Below, in pieces: positions 1-8,523 of a stretch of 64,000 bases of DNA. The first letter of the stretch is position 1. Every line of letters starts with the position of its first letter. A program made the position numbers and the translations under genes. Under the pieces are notes generated by a model. It was not told where the DNA came from and did not search any database. It saw nothing but the letters and a program-made list of their open reading frames with translations. This DNA is from Atopobium sp. Lineage in GTDB: Bacteria; Actinomycetota; Coriobacteriia; Coriobacteriales; Atopobiaceae. Location: contig JAIJTS010000005.1 in the NCBI GenBank assembly GCA_022732885.1, forward strand, positions 23,665 through 87,664, in the 5' to 3' direction.

Positions 1-312
1 GGCAACGGCGTTGAGGGCCTTGTCCACATCTCCGAGATGGCTAAGCAGCACGTTACCGCTCCATCCCAGGTCTGCAAAGTTGGCGATGTTGTACAGGTAA
101 AGGTCATGGAGATTGATCTTGACCGTCGTCGCATCTCCCTTTCTATGAAGGCAGCTGCAGAGACCCTTGGCATTGACATTGAGGTCACTCCACTTCCTGA
201 GGAAGAGCGTGCCGCAGCAGAGGCAGCAGCAGCTGCAGCTGAGGCTGATCTTGAGGCTCACATGAGTGAGACTGAGGCTAACGCTCAGGCAACTGAAGAG
301 GCAGCAGAGTAA
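1..312 (+). CDS. rpsA: 30S ribosomal protein S1, 3' end (partial)
   Basis: The reading frame is open from the first base, so the 5' part lies outside the window. The 103 visible codons begin inside an S1 RNA-binding (OB-fold) domain: the [10 protein letters not shown] stretch followed about 25 residues later by [11 protein letters not shown] is the typical end of an S1 repeat. The protein finishes with a low-complexity Ala/Glu-rich acidic tail of about 50 residues. S1 binds mRNA on the small ribosomal subunit and helps initiate translation. A strong hairpin terminator follows 28 bases after the stop. In Actinobacteria rpsA normally sits next to coaE; here coaE is 16 kb further on, with an accessory block in between. 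Another S1-domain protein is possible, but the Ala/Glu tail and the context favour RpsA. Confidence 0.85.
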   Translation, partial: GNGVEGLVHISEMAKQHVTAPSQVCKVGDVVQVKVMEIDLDRRRISLSMKAAAETLGIDIEVTPLPEEERAAAEAAAAAAEADLEAHMSETEANAQATEEAAE

Positions 313-340
313 CGCATTTTGCTCATCTAGAAATTTATTA

Positions 341-373
341 AGAGACGCCATCGAAAAATGGCGTCTCTTTTTT
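341..373 (+). terminator. Rho-independent terminator after rpsA
   Basis: An 11-bp perfect stem (AGAGACGCCAT / ATGGCGTCTCT) with a short CGAAA loop runs directly into a T tract. It ends the rpsA transcript. Confidence 0.9.
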
Positions 374-459
374 GTTAGATATAAATATCTCCATTCCTTC
401 AACAGTATGTTAATGAGAAAATACAGTACTAGGATTTTATCTTGAGGAGGAATACGCCT

Positions 460-2199
460 ATGCCATCAAAGATGCAGGGCCGCACAATTCTTGCTGTTAT
501 GTTTGCATTTTTGGCAGCTTTAATTTTTGTGCCAAATATTGCATACGCTGCAAGTAACAATTCGTTCTATAACGGCACTACTACTAACGTTTCGCCTTCT
601 GTAAGTGCAGATGGCCTTATTGAGCGTTCTATTTATTTCACGGATGCCTCAGGTCAGACATCCAACTACGCTTATAAGGATAATGACACTACTCAGATGA
701 ACCGTTCTGTTGTAGATATTGATAAATATCAGAATCTGCAGGCAGTAGTAAAGATTACTAACATCTCTTCATCTTCAGTTTCTGTAAATGAGATTATGCA
801 GCTGCCTCTTACGTACTATGTCAGCTCTAGCGGTAATCCTGATTTGCGTGCAACGGGATTTACCTTCTCATCAACTAATGCTGCAACAGCAGTTAACTTG
901 AACATTGGTGGACTTAACGGCGGTTCTGGCTCTCAGCCTGCAGCTAATGCATATGCTGCATATGTAGCAGCTGGTCAGAGCAATTCTGAGATGCGCTCTA
1001 TTTCTATTTCTGGCACTCTGGCTGCCGGAGAGACCATTACGCTTACCGTTCCTCTGACGCTTACCAACGCTTCTTCTCTTAATCTGTATGGTACTAATTA
1101 TGCTGCTCTTACTCAGTACCTGCTTGATCACGGAACTTCTTACGGCAACCCTCGCGTTTCAGTTAGGTTTGCAAGACAAGTCCTGGAACAGGGAACAAAC
1201 AATTCCATTCTTTCGAGCAACAAGAAATATCTTGGCGTAATTATTAGGCCTGATGGTAGCTACTATGCTATTCCTCAAAGTGAGTGGGATAAGATGCCTA
1301 CCATCTCTGCTAGTGACATTCACGTTGATAACATTTTGTATGAAGATCGTCATAGCGCAACAGAAAATGATGCTCTGTACACTGGTGGTTTCTACTACAT
1401 TGATTTGACAAACATTAAAGCTGCCATGAGGGATTATGGTTACTCAGTTCATACAGGAAATTCCAATAAGGGACTTTATTTCAATCTTCCTGGCTGGCAG
1501 TTGGCCGTTGATAATGACCTTACAGATGATGTGTATCAGGAATATACATACACTTCTGTCTCTGGTAGAAATCTTCGCATCAATGCTTCTGAGAGCTCAA
1601 CTGATACTCTAAATCTTAACGATGGTTCTATTTCTCCTCTTTATACAGAACTCAGGCAGGTAGTTACTGCACATGACAGCACTATTACTGCTAATCAGGA
1701 TTCTTGGACCATCCTTGATAACCTTGACGCTATGGTTGATCACAGTGCTGGTCAGGTTACCCCTGCTGCTGGTTCTGCTAATGCTCGCGTTAAGGTTGTT
1801 GATCAAAGCGGTGCTGTTGTACTTGATACAGCAACTATGGATGCAGCAACTGTTGCTCAGAAGTCAGAAGAAATCTCTAAGACTCCAGGAACATACTCCA
1901 TTACGTATTACTATTACTTTAACGGCAACGCTGCAGCTGCAGGTAATGACTATGAAGCATCAAAGACGGTAACACTTACCGTTGAGTCTGATACTCCAGC
2001 TCCTGCTCCAACTCCAACTCCAACTTCAACTTCAACTTCAGAAGAGCCTTCCAATCCTGCTTCTCCAGTAAAAGAAAAGAAGGCAAAGAAGAAGAAAGCA
2101 CAGCTTCCAAATACAGGAGAAGAGCTTTTGGTAATGCCTCTTATGGTTATGGGCGCATCTGCTTTAACAGCTGCAGGATTTATGAGGCGTAAGCACTAA
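460..2199 (+). CDS. LPxTG-anchored surface protein
   Basis: A 579-residue cell-wall surface protein of unknown binding function. It has an N-terminal signal peptide (charged start, hydrophobic core AVMFAFLAALIFV, cleavage near AYA-AS), a long Ser/Thr/Asn/Tyr-rich extracellular part, a Pro-Thr-Ser-rich wall-spanning linker (about residues 515-545) and a complete sortase signal: LPNTG at residues 549-553, a hydrophobic segment and the basic tail RRKH. The ATG at 460 is chosen because GAGGAGG ends nine bases upstream; a TTG at 442 in the same frame lies on that ribosome-binding site and cannot be used with it. The gene stands alone between two terminators. No catalytic motif or clear adhesin repeat is visible, so adhesion is only a guess. 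Processing needs a sortase encoded elsewhere. Confidence 0.88.
   Translation: MPSKMQGRTILAVMFAFLAALIFVPNIAYAASNNSFYNGTTTNVSPSVSADGLIERSIYFTDASGQTSNYAYKDNDTTQMNRSVVDIDKYQNLQAVVKITNISSSSVSVNEIMQLPLTYYVSSSGNPDLRATGFTFSSTNAATAVNLNIGGLNGGSGSQPAANAYAAYVAAGQSNSEMRSISISGTLAAGETITLTVPLTLTNASSLNLYGTNYAALTQYLLDHGTSYGNPRVSVRFARQVLEQGTNNSILSSNKKYLGVIIRPDGSYYAIPQSEWDKMPTISASDIHVDNILYEDRHSATENDALYTGGFYYIDLTNIKAAMRDYGYSVHTGNSNKGLYFNLPGWQLAVDNDLTDDVYQEYTYTSVSGRNLRINASESSTDTLNLNDGSISPLYTELRQVVTAHDSTITANQDSWTILDNLDAMVDHSAGQVTPAAGSANARVKVVDQSGAVVLDTATMDAATVAQKSEEISKTPGTYSITYYYYFNGNAAAAGNDYEASKTVTLTVESDTPAPAPTPTPTSTSTSEEPSNPASPVKEKKAKKKKAQLPNTGEELLVMPLMVMGASALTAAGFMRRKH
2008..2040 (+). repeat. In-frame hexanucleotide tandem repeat in the wall-spanning linker
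   Basis: Period-6 array (CCAACT three times, then TCAACT twice and a partial unit) encoding Pro-Thr then Ser-Thr dipeptides. Loss or gain of units would keep the frame and change linker length. Confidence 0.8.
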
Positions 2200-2230
2200 G
2201 ACAGAAGTGTTTCACTCTAAGCGCATTTGT

Positions 2231-2267
2231 ATTGGCAGGCATCACTTAGGTGCCTGCCAATATTTTT
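2231..2267 (+). terminator. Terminator after the LPxTG gene
   Basis: Perfect 11-bp stem (ATTGGCAGGCA / TGCCTGCCAAT) followed by ATTTTT. Confidence 0.88.
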
Positions 2268-2507
2268 AGAAAAATAGACAGATGTCTAAAAATGCTTAGT
2301 CTATTTTTATATTTTAGTATAGGCAAATTCTATATGGTTAGACAAAAAGTGCAGGTAGATAGATTTTGCTATTGTACGTGCAATTTAATGTTTCATCTCT
2401 ATTTCATCCTAGGTATATATAGGTAGATGCTGGTAATTGTTATGTATAGTTATCTGACCCCAGCAGGGTTGTCTTATAAATCGTTTTAATAAGAAAGAAG
2501 GGTTAAC
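2268..2507 (+). promoter_or_regulatory. Leader/promoter region of the first oligopeptide ABC operon, with palindromes
   Basis: About 240 non-coding AT-rich bases. They hold a perfect 14-bp palindrome (TAGACA-GA-TGTCTA, 2275-2288) nested inside a wider inverted repeat (AAAATAGAC 2271-2279 / GTCTATTTT 2299-2307), so alternative hairpins are possible. A TATAGT hexamer at 2445-2450 is a plausible -10 box, but no good -35 sits 16-18 bases upstream. The palindrome may be an operator; no regulator gene is adjacent. Confidence 0.45.
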
Positions 2508-4154
2508 ATGCTGGAGAACACACTTAGCCGTCGTAATTTTTTGAAGGCATCAGGTATGGTAGCGGCTGGTGGTGGCGCATCTATGATGTTGGCTGGCTGC
2601 AACTCTTCCTCTACTAATACTGCTCAGGCATCCGATAAGAAGAAGATTCTTCGTTATGGTTCTGCTAACTCTAAGCAGGGTCTTGATATGCAGCGTGCAA
2701 ACAACTCGCAGTCCGCATGCGTTGCAGACTCTGTTTGTGAGTCTTTGCTTCGTTGGACTGAGGACAACGAGCTTGTTACCTGTCTGCTTAAAGAGATTCC
2801 AACCTTTGAGTCTGATGGTGTCACTTTGAAGTGTGAGCTCAAAGAGGGCATTAAGTTCCATGATGGTACTACTTTGACTGCAAAGGACGTTAAGTACACC
2901 TTTGAGCGTATGTTTAAGCCAGAGACCAAGGCTCTCTCCACCAGCTTCTTTGACAAGATCAAGGGTGCTCCAGAGATGCTTGCTGGCAAAGCAACTGAGC
3001 TTGAGGGCCTGACTGTTCAGGATGATACACACTTCACCTTTACACTTTCTGAGCCTTACATTGTTTTTGTAAGCGTTCTTGGTATTTCATATGCTTGCAT
3101 TTTCCCAGAGAAGGCTTGTGAGGCTGCTGGCGCTAACTGGGGTACTGGTACCAACCTCATTGGTACTGGTAAATATAAGATTAAGAGCAATGATGACACC
3201 ACTGAGGTAGTTCTTGAGCGTTTCGATGACTACCATGATGGCAAGCCTGCTTTAGATGAGATTCGTATTCACTACTACGATGATTCCAATACTCAGTTGC
3301 TCGCATTTAAGAACAACGACATCGATTTCTGTGATCTTCCATCTTCTCTGTATCAGCAGTATTCAAAGGATGCAGATGTTAAGGATCTTATTACTGCATA
3401 TCAGACCCTCGGTGTTAACTTTATTAACCTGAACCTTAAAGAGGGCTTTGAGCTTACCAATCCTAAGGTTCGTCAGGCACTCTCCCTGGCAATTAATCGT
3501 CAGGAGCTTGTTGACAACATTGCTTCCGGTAACGGTACTGTTGCAAGTGGTTGGCTCGCACCAGCAACCCCTGGTTACGACAAGAGCGCTCCTGCGTTTG
3601 AGTACGATCCAGAGAAGGCTAAGTCTCTTCTTTCTGAGGCTGGTGTTTCTGGTCTTAAGCTTTCTGCAAAGGTTAGAAAGTCTTACGAGAAACTCCTTGT
3701 TGCTGTTCAGGAGTACTGGAGCAAGATTGGCGTTACTCTTGATGTCCAGGTAGAGGATAACGCAGTTTGGAACACTGACTGGGCTGCTGGTAACCTTCAG
3801 GTTACAACTCTTGGTTGGTATCCTCTGTTTGCTGATGGCGATCAGCACCTTTATACCTACTTCTACAGCACCAACGCTGCAAAGAAGTCTTCCTTCTACA
3901 ACAACCCAGAGTTTGACAAGCTTCTTGTTGAGGGTCGCTCTGAGTCTAACAAGGACAAGAGAACAGAGGATTACAAGGACGCAGACAACCTGCTTACTCG
4001 TACAGATTTTGCTACACTTCCTCTGTACTGGCCAAAGAACTCTTTTGTCGCTAAGAAGTATGTAAAGAACGCTAAGGTTGGAAACTTGATTTATCACTTC
4101 TTTGATGTCGATATTGATACATCTAATTCCGATTACACCGTTCCAGAAAACTAA
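2508..4154 (+). CDS. Oligopeptide ABC transporter substrate-binding lipoprotein (SBP family 5)
   Basis: A 548-residue extracellular solute-binding protein that would capture oligopeptides and deliver them to the permease encoded just downstream. The N terminus carries a textbook twin-arginine motif (SRRNFLK, residues 7-13), a hydrophobic stretch and the lipobox LAGC with Cys31 as the lipidation site. The body has family landmarks such as FHDGTTLTAKDVKYTFERM and KVRQALSLAINRQELV. Length is normal for the family. The ATG is preceded by an AGAAAGAAGG ribosome-binding site. It is first in an operon with two permeases and two ATPases; a terminator-like hairpin behind it probably makes it the most abundant component. 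Ligand is inferred from family; nickel or other ligands are not excluded. Confidence 0.88.
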   Translation: MLENTLSRRNFLKASGMVAAGGGASMMLAGCNSSSTNTAQASDKKKILRYGSANSKQGLDMQRANNSQSACVADSVCESLLRWTEDNELVTCLLKEIPTFESDGVTLKCELKEGIKFHDGTTLTAKDVKYTFERMFKPETKALSTSFFDKIKGAPEMLAGKATELEGLTVQDDTHFTFTLSEPYIVFVSVLGISYACIFPEKACEAAGANWGTGTNLIGTGKYKIKSNDDTTEVVLERFDDYHDGKPALDEIRIHYYDDSNTQLLAFKNNDIDFCDLPSSLYQQYSKDADVKDLITAYQTLGVNFINLNLKEGFELTNPKVRQALSLAINRQELVDNIASGNGTVASGWLAPATPGYDKSAPAFEYDPEKAKSLLSEAGVSGLKLSAKVRKSYEKLLVAVQEYWSKIGVTLDVQVEDNAVWNTDWAAGNLQVTTLGWYPLFADGDQHLYTYFYSTNAAKKSSFYNNPEFDKLLVEGRSESNKDKRTEDYKDADNLLTRTDFATLPLYWPKNSFVAKKYVKNAKVGNLIYHFFDVDIDTSNSDYTVPEN

Positions 4155-4178
4155 GCAGTAGTTTTGCTATAAACTTTA

Positions 4179-4213
4179 AAGCGGCATCTAAGGTTCTTGG
4201 ATGCCGCTTCATT
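4179..4213 (+). terminator. Intra-operon terminator/attenuator between binding protein and permease
   Basis: Nine-bp stem (AAGCGGCAT / ATGCCGCTT) with a 13-base loop followed by CATTTTC. It lies in the 85-base gap before the permease. Partial read-through would give more binding protein than membrane components. Confidence 0.65.
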
Positions 4214-4239
4214 TTCTTGAGAGGGAGAGGAGCTCAAGA

Positions 4240-5175
4240 GTGAGATCGTTTCTAATCAAACGAATTCTTCAAGCAGTGAGCGTTGTAGTTTGTATTTCTG
4301 CTTTAACGTTTTTTGTCTTGAACATTGTTCCAGGCGATCCTGTAAGAGTCATGATGGGTGATATGGCTGATGATGCTACGGTTCAGCAGGTTCGCCATAC
4401 TATGGGTCTTGATAAGCCAATTCCAGAGCAGTATGCAAACTGGTTTGTAAAAATGCTTGGTGGAGATTTTGGAACTTCTTACACTCAAAAGCGACCTGTC
4501 ATCGCACTTTTGACAAAGGCCGTGGTTGTTACGCTGCGCCTGGCGGTATTTGCATATCTTTTTGCAATAATACTTGGTCTTTTAATGGGCATTCTCTCTG
4601 CCGTAAACCATGGAAAATGGCTCGATAGAACTCTTATGTCTGGTGCAATTTTTGGTATTTCTGCCCCATCGTTTTGGGTTGCACTAGTACTCCAGATTAT
4701 TTTTGCCTTGACGCTTAAGTGGTTTCCGTTGTCTGGCGTCAAGACTCCATCAGCGTATGTTCTTCCCGTAATTGCGTTGGGTTCTCGCTATGCAGCAAGC
4801 ATTGCACGTGTTACTAGAACCAGCATGCTGGATGTTTTAAATCAGGATTACATCAGAACCGCAGAAGCTAAGGGTCTTAAACGCTCCGCTATTGTTTTGA
4901 AGCATGCTCTTAGAAATGCACTTATTCCAATCATCACCATTGCTGGATCTCAGCTAGGAGACATCCTTACAGGTTCCATTATTATTGAGCAGATTTTTAA
5001 CATGAACGGTATGGGCAAACTACTTATTGATGCAATTAACGCCCGTGACCTGCCATTGATTCAAGGTAGTGTTATGTATGTGGCTATTATCTGCGTTGTG
5101 ATTTATCTACTTGTTGATATTTTGTACGCAGTAGTTGATCCACGTATTCGTCTTGGAGAGGAGGCATCAGAGTAA
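4240..5175 (+). CDS. Oligopeptide ABC transporter permease (DppB/OppB type)
   Basis: A 311-residue integral membrane protein with about six hydrophobic segments and the BPD_transp_1 permease core (EAA loop around DYIRTAEAKGLKRSAIVLKHALRNALIP). The N-terminal pattern FLIKRILQ...FFVLNIVPGDPVR is characteristic of DppB/OppB. I place the start at the GTG at 4240, preceded by GAGGGAGAGGAG; the upstream in-frame ATG at 4201 lies inside the terminator stem and has no ribosome-binding site. It forms the translocation channel with the next gene product. The stop codon TAA overlaps the next start by one base, implying translational coupling. Confidence 0.9.
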   Translation: MRSFLIKRILQAVSVVVCISALTFFVLNIVPGDPVRVMMGDMADDATVQQVRHTMGLDKPIPEQYANWFVKMLGGDFGTSYTQKRPVIALLTKAVVVTLRLAVFAYLFAIILGLLMGILSAVNHGKWLDRTLMSGAIFGISAPSFWVALVLQIIFALTLKWFPLSGVKTPSAYVLPVIALGSRYAASIARVTRTSMLDVLNQDYIRTAEAKGLKRSAIVLKHALRNALIPIITIAGSQLGDILTGSIIIEQIFNMNGMGKLLIDAINARDLPLIQGSVMYVAIICVVIYLLVDILYAVVDPRIRLGEEASE

Positions 5176-6131
5176 TGGCTTTGTTTACTAGTGATAAAAA
5201 TAGCGAGAAGGTCCAAAAGACTGAGGCTGTGCTTGAGGATGCCGCCAAGGCTCAAGAAGCGGAACAGGCCGCTACTAAGAAGGTCCGTGCACGGAGCTAT
5301 TGGCAGGTTAGCTGGAATATTTTTAAAAAGAACAAGCTGGGTATGATTTGCTTGGGTATTGTTTTGGTTTTGGCGATAATTGCTATTCTTGCTCCAGTTA
5401 TTGCTCCATATAGCTATAAAGATCAAAACCTGGTAATTCAGAATCAAAATCCAACAGTTGCTCACCTGCTTGGCACCGATGAGTATGGACGAGATATTCT
5501 TTCTCGTATTATTTATGGCTGCCAGATTTCTTTATCTGTTGGTATTGTTTCGCAGGTTATTGCACTTTTTATCGGTTTTGTTGCAGGTGTTGCAGCGGGA
5601 TATTATGGTCGCTGGGTTGACGCTGTAGTTTCTTTTGTCATTCAGGTCTTTTCCAGTTTTCCGTTCTTGCTCTTTGCAATCTTGATAATGTTTGTTATGG
5701 GTCCAGGCCTTATTAATCTCTACATTGCGTTAGGCCTTCTGATGTGGACAACTACTGCAAGGCTGATTCGAGGCGATGTCATGCGCCTAAAAAATTCTGA
5801 GTACATTCAGTCTTGTATCTTGTCCGGAGGCAATAGCTTCCGCATCATCATAAAGCACCTTTTGCCTAACTGTATTTCTACACTGATTGTTGTTTCTACG
5901 TTAGGAATTCCAAGTGCAATTCTTTCTGAGGCAACTCTTTCGTTTTTGGGTTTGGGCGTTCAGCCACCTGAGGCAAGTTGGGGTCAAATGATTGCGGCAT
6001 CTCAGCCTTATCTAGCATCACAGCCTCTTTATAGTATTGCCCCAGGTATTGTCATTATCATTACCGTCATGTCTTTCAATTTGCTTGGCGACGCACTTCG
6101 CGATGCCCTTGATCCAAAGATGCGTTCTTAG
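5175..6131 (+). CDS. Oligopeptide ABC transporter permease (DppC/OppC type)
   Basis: A 318-residue second permease subunit. A roughly 45-residue cytoplasmic charged N-terminal region precedes the OppC-like N-terminal helix and the LLGTDEYGRDILSRIIYG landmark typical of DppC/OppC; the EAA loop is around NSEYIQSCILSGGNSFRIIIKHLLPN. It pairs with the preceding DppB-type protein in the membrane. Its ATG overlaps the previous TAA (TAATG). GGAGAGGAGG a few bases upstream, inside the previous gene, supplies the ribosome-binding site. Confidence 0.9.
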   Translation: MALFTSDKNSEKVQKTEAVLEDAAKAQEAEQAATKKVRARSYWQVSWNIFKKNKLGMICLGIVLVLAIIAILAPVIAPYSYKDQNLVIQNQNPTVAHLLGTDEYGRDILSRIIYGCQISLSVGIVSQVIALFIGFVAGVAAGYYGRWVDAVVSFVIQVFSSFPFLLFAILIMFVMGPGLINLYIALGLLMWTTTARLIRGDVMRLKNSEYIQSCILSGGNSFRIIIKHLLPNCISTLIVVSTLGIPSAILSEATLSFLGLGVQPPEASWGQMIAASQPYLASQPLYSIAPGIVIIITVMSFNLLGDALRDALDPKMRS

Positions 6132-6147
6132 AAAGGAGGTTACATTT

Positions 6148-7314
6148 ATGGCAGAAAACACTGATACTCTTGCACAAGAGAATGAACAGACAGCTAAAGA
6201 TACAGCTGTGTCGTCAGAGCGTGTCATCGAAGGTCCAAATGGACAGTCTGTACAATTTTGCAGTACTGAAGAGCGCAAACTTGCACAAGAGACCGCTCAA
6301 AAGGAGCGAGAAGAGCAGTGCAAAAAGAATGTTCTTCTGGATGTTAATCATCTTGATGTCACACTTTTCACTGAAGACGGCGCGCTTCCTGCAGTAAGTG
6401 ACCTCTCGTTTATCATGCGAAAAGGCGAGACTCTTGCAGTGGTAGGAGAGTCTGGCTGCGGTAAGTCTATGACAGCTCTGTCTGTCATGGGATTGCTTCC
6501 TGCGCCTCCTGCAAAAATTACCGGTGGAGAAATCATTTTTGAGGGAACTGATCTAACCCAACTTCCTCGAGGTGGTATGCGTGACTTCCGCGGTAATCGC
6601 ATTGGAATGATTTTCCAAGAGCCAATGACCTCCTTGAATCCTGTTATGAAATCTGGTCTCCAGATTCGTGAGGGCATCCTTGTTCATAACCCCAATATGA
6701 GCAAAGAAGAGGCTGACAAGAAAGCTCTTGATATGATCAAGTTGGTGGGTATTCCTGCACCAGAGAAGGTTTTCTCGTCATATCCACATGAGCTTTCTGG
6801 TGGTATGCGCCAGCGTGTCATGATTGCTATGGCACTTGCCTGCCAACCATCACTGCTTATCTGCGATGAGCCAACAACCGCGCTTGACGTAACGGTTCAG
6901 GCTCAAATCCTGCAGATTATCGACCGCATGAAGCAAGACCTGGGCACTGCCGTTATGTTGATTACGCACGATATGGGCGTTGTTTCCGAGATGGCCGACT
7001 GGGTTCTTGTTATGTACGCTGGTCATCGTGTTGAGTATGCGCAGTCTGCAGAGCTCTTTACCAATCCTTTGCATCCGTACGCTCAGGGCCTGATTGCGTC
7101 TATTCCATCGTTTGATGAGCACACTAAAGAACTCTATGCAATTCCAGGTAGCGTTCCTATGCTTTCACACATGCCTTCTGGTTGTCCGTTCCATCCACGT
7201 TGTCCGTTTGCTAAGGATATTTGTAAGAACCGTCGTCCTAGCTTGACTGCTGTTGGTGAAGACAATTGCCATACTGTCAGCTGTTGGAAATACACTGATG
7301 AGTGGGGGGAGTAG
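6148..7314 (+). CDS. Oligopeptide ABC transporter ATP-binding protein (DppD/OppD type)
   Basis: A 388-residue ATPase that powers the transporter together with the next gene product. Visible motifs: Walker A GESGCGKS (about residue 100), signature LSGGMRQR (about 217), Walker B LLICDEP, and the C-terminal oligopeptide-transporter extension with [14 protein letters not shown] cysteines. The start is the ATG at 6148 behind GAAAGGAGG; an in-frame ATG at 6037 lies deep in the permease gene and is not used. A roughly 55-residue charged N-terminal extension precedes the ATPase domain, longer than in typical OppD. Confidence 0.92.
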   Translation: MAENTDTLAQENEQTAKDTAVSSERVIEGPNGQSVQFCSTEERKLAQETAQKEREEQCKKNVLLDVNHLDVTLFTEDGALPAVSDLSFIMRKGETLAVVGESGCGKSMTALSVMGLLPAPPAKITGGEIIFEGTDLTQLPRGGMRDFRGNRIGMIFQEPMTSLNPVMKSGLQIREGILVHNPNMSKEEADKKALDMIKLVGIPAPEKVFSSYPHELSGGMRQRVMIAMALACQPSLLICDEPTTALDVTVQAQILQIIDRMKQDLGTAVMLITHDMGVVSEMADWVLVMYAGHRVEYAQSAELFTNPLHPYAQGLIASIPSFDEHTKELYAIPGSVPMLSHMPSGCPFHPRCPFAKDICKNRRPSLTAVGEDNCHTVSCWKYTDEWGE

Positions 7315-7316
7315 CC

Positions 7317-8429
7317 ATGGCAGAAGAGAAAAACACAGACGTCAAGGACCTTTCTGGCGAGAAAACCATTTTGTCTGTAAAGAACCTTGTTAAACGTTTC
7401 CCCATTAAAAACGGTGTATTTGGTCATTCTAATGCTTCAGTTCATGCTGTTGAGGATGTTTCGTTTGACCTGAGGCGTAAAGAGACGCTCGCTATTGTTG
7501 GAGAGTCTGGCTGCGGAAAATCAACAACAGGTAAGTGCGTCCTGCGTCTTACTGAGCCAACCTCCGGTACGGTTGAGCTTGATGGGGAAGACTTCACCTC
7601 GCTTAAGGGAGAAGATCTCAAGCGTGCTCGTCAGAAGATGAAGCTTATCTTCCAAGATCCTTACAGCTCGCTAAACCCACGTATGACCGTCATGGATATC
7701 ATTGGTGAGCCTATTGATATCGCAGGCACATTTAAGACAAAGGCAGAGCGTGATGCTCGCATCGAAGAGGTTATGGAAGAAGTTGGCCTTAACCTTGAGT
7801 TCAAATATCGTTATCCTCATGAGTTTTCGGGTGGACAGCGACAGCGTATTGGTATTGCGCGCGCCATTGTGCTGGAGCCAGAGATTGTTGTCTGTGATGA
7901 GCCTGTTTCTGCTTTGGACGTTTCTGTTCAGGCAAAGGTAATTAACCTGCTTGAAGAGTTACAGAAAGATCATGGCTTGGCCTATATCTTTATCAGCCAC
8001 GATCTCTCTGTTGTCCGCCATATTGCAGACACCGTTATGGTCATGTACTTGGGTCACCAGATGGAGTTTGCAACCAAAGATGCGCTCTTTGAGCATCCTC
8101 TTCATCCATATACCCAGGCACTTTTGGATGTTATCCCTCGTATTCGTCACGAGCGTATTCAAGAGAAGCGTATTCTTCAAGGCGACGTTCCAAGTCCTGC
8201 AAACCCACCTTTAGGCTGTGTGTTCCACACGCGTTGTCCTAAGGCAATGAAGGTCTGTTCTGAGCGCATTCCAAAACGCATTGAGGCTGAAACAGGTCAT
8301 TTCTGCGCTTGCCACCTGTATGACACGTCGCTTTCTGATGCTGACCGCGCGCCACAGGTAGCGCATGCTATTGAGGCTGCTCAGAAGGCAGTAGAAGAAG
8401 CGCGTCTTGAGGAGAAGATTTCCAAGTAG
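7317..8429 (+). CDS. Oligopeptide ABC transporter ATP-binding protein (DppF/OppF type)
   Basis: A 370-residue second ATPase of the operon. Motifs: Walker [10 protein letters not shown] (about residue 62), signature FSGGQRQR (about 171), Walker B IVVCDEP and the C-terminal oligo_HPY extension with [14 protein letters not shown]. The ATG at 7317 lies two bases after the preceding stop, behind GGGGGGAG; an in-frame ATG at 7302 is inside the preceding gene. The last gene of the operon: a strong bidirectional terminator follows and the next gene is convergent. The C terminus adds about 40 Ala/Glu-rich residues. Confidence 0.92.
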   Translation: MAEEKNTDVKDLSGEKTILSVKNLVKRFPIKNGVFGHSNASVHAVEDVSFDLRRKETLAIVGESGCGKSTTGKCVLRLTEPTSGTVELDGEDFTSLKGEDLKRARQKMKLIFQDPYSSLNPRMTVMDIIGEPIDIAGTFKTKAERDARIEEVMEEVGLNLEFKYRYPHEFSGGQRQRIGIARAIVLEPEIVVCDEPVSALDVSVQAKVINLLEELQKDHGLAYIFISHDLSVVRHIADTVMVMYLGHQMEFATKDALFEHPLHPYTQALLDVIPRIRHERIQEKRILQGDVPSPANPPLGCVFHTRCPKAMKVCSERIPKRIEAETGHFCACHLYDTSLSDADRAPQVAHAIEAAQKAVEEARLEEKISK

Positions 8430-8470
8430 CGCATCGCGTTATCGTGTCCTAAAACGGCTTATAAACACAA

Positions 8471-8503
8471 AAAGGCGAGAAGACCAATTGATCTTCTCGC
8501 CTT
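8471..8503. terminator. Bidirectional terminator built from two inverted copies of the GGCGAGAA repeat
   Basis: Thirteen-bp perfect stem (AAAGGCGAGAAGA / TCTTCTCGCCTTT) with an eight-base loop, between convergent genes, followed on the plus strand by GTTTTG. The two arms are inverted copies of the 12-mer family (8474-8485 and 8490-8501). Confidence 0.85.
8490..8501 (-). repeat. Exact copy of the 12-mer GGCGAGAAGATC (minus orientation)
   Basis: Right arm of the terminator at 8471-8503; the left arm (8474-8485) is the GGCGAGAAGACC variant. Confidence 0.85.
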
Positions 8504-8523
8504 TGTTTTGTATGGAGGAAGCC

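Noticed and set aside
442..459. TTG start at 442 for the LPxTG gene
   Set aside because: It lies on the GAGGAGG ribosome-binding site of the ATG at 460, which is correctly spaced and directly starts the signal peptide.
3363..4097. Minus-strand open frame (244 codons) opposite the first binding-protein gene
   Set aside because: Shadow frame of a well-supported gene; composition is not protein-like.
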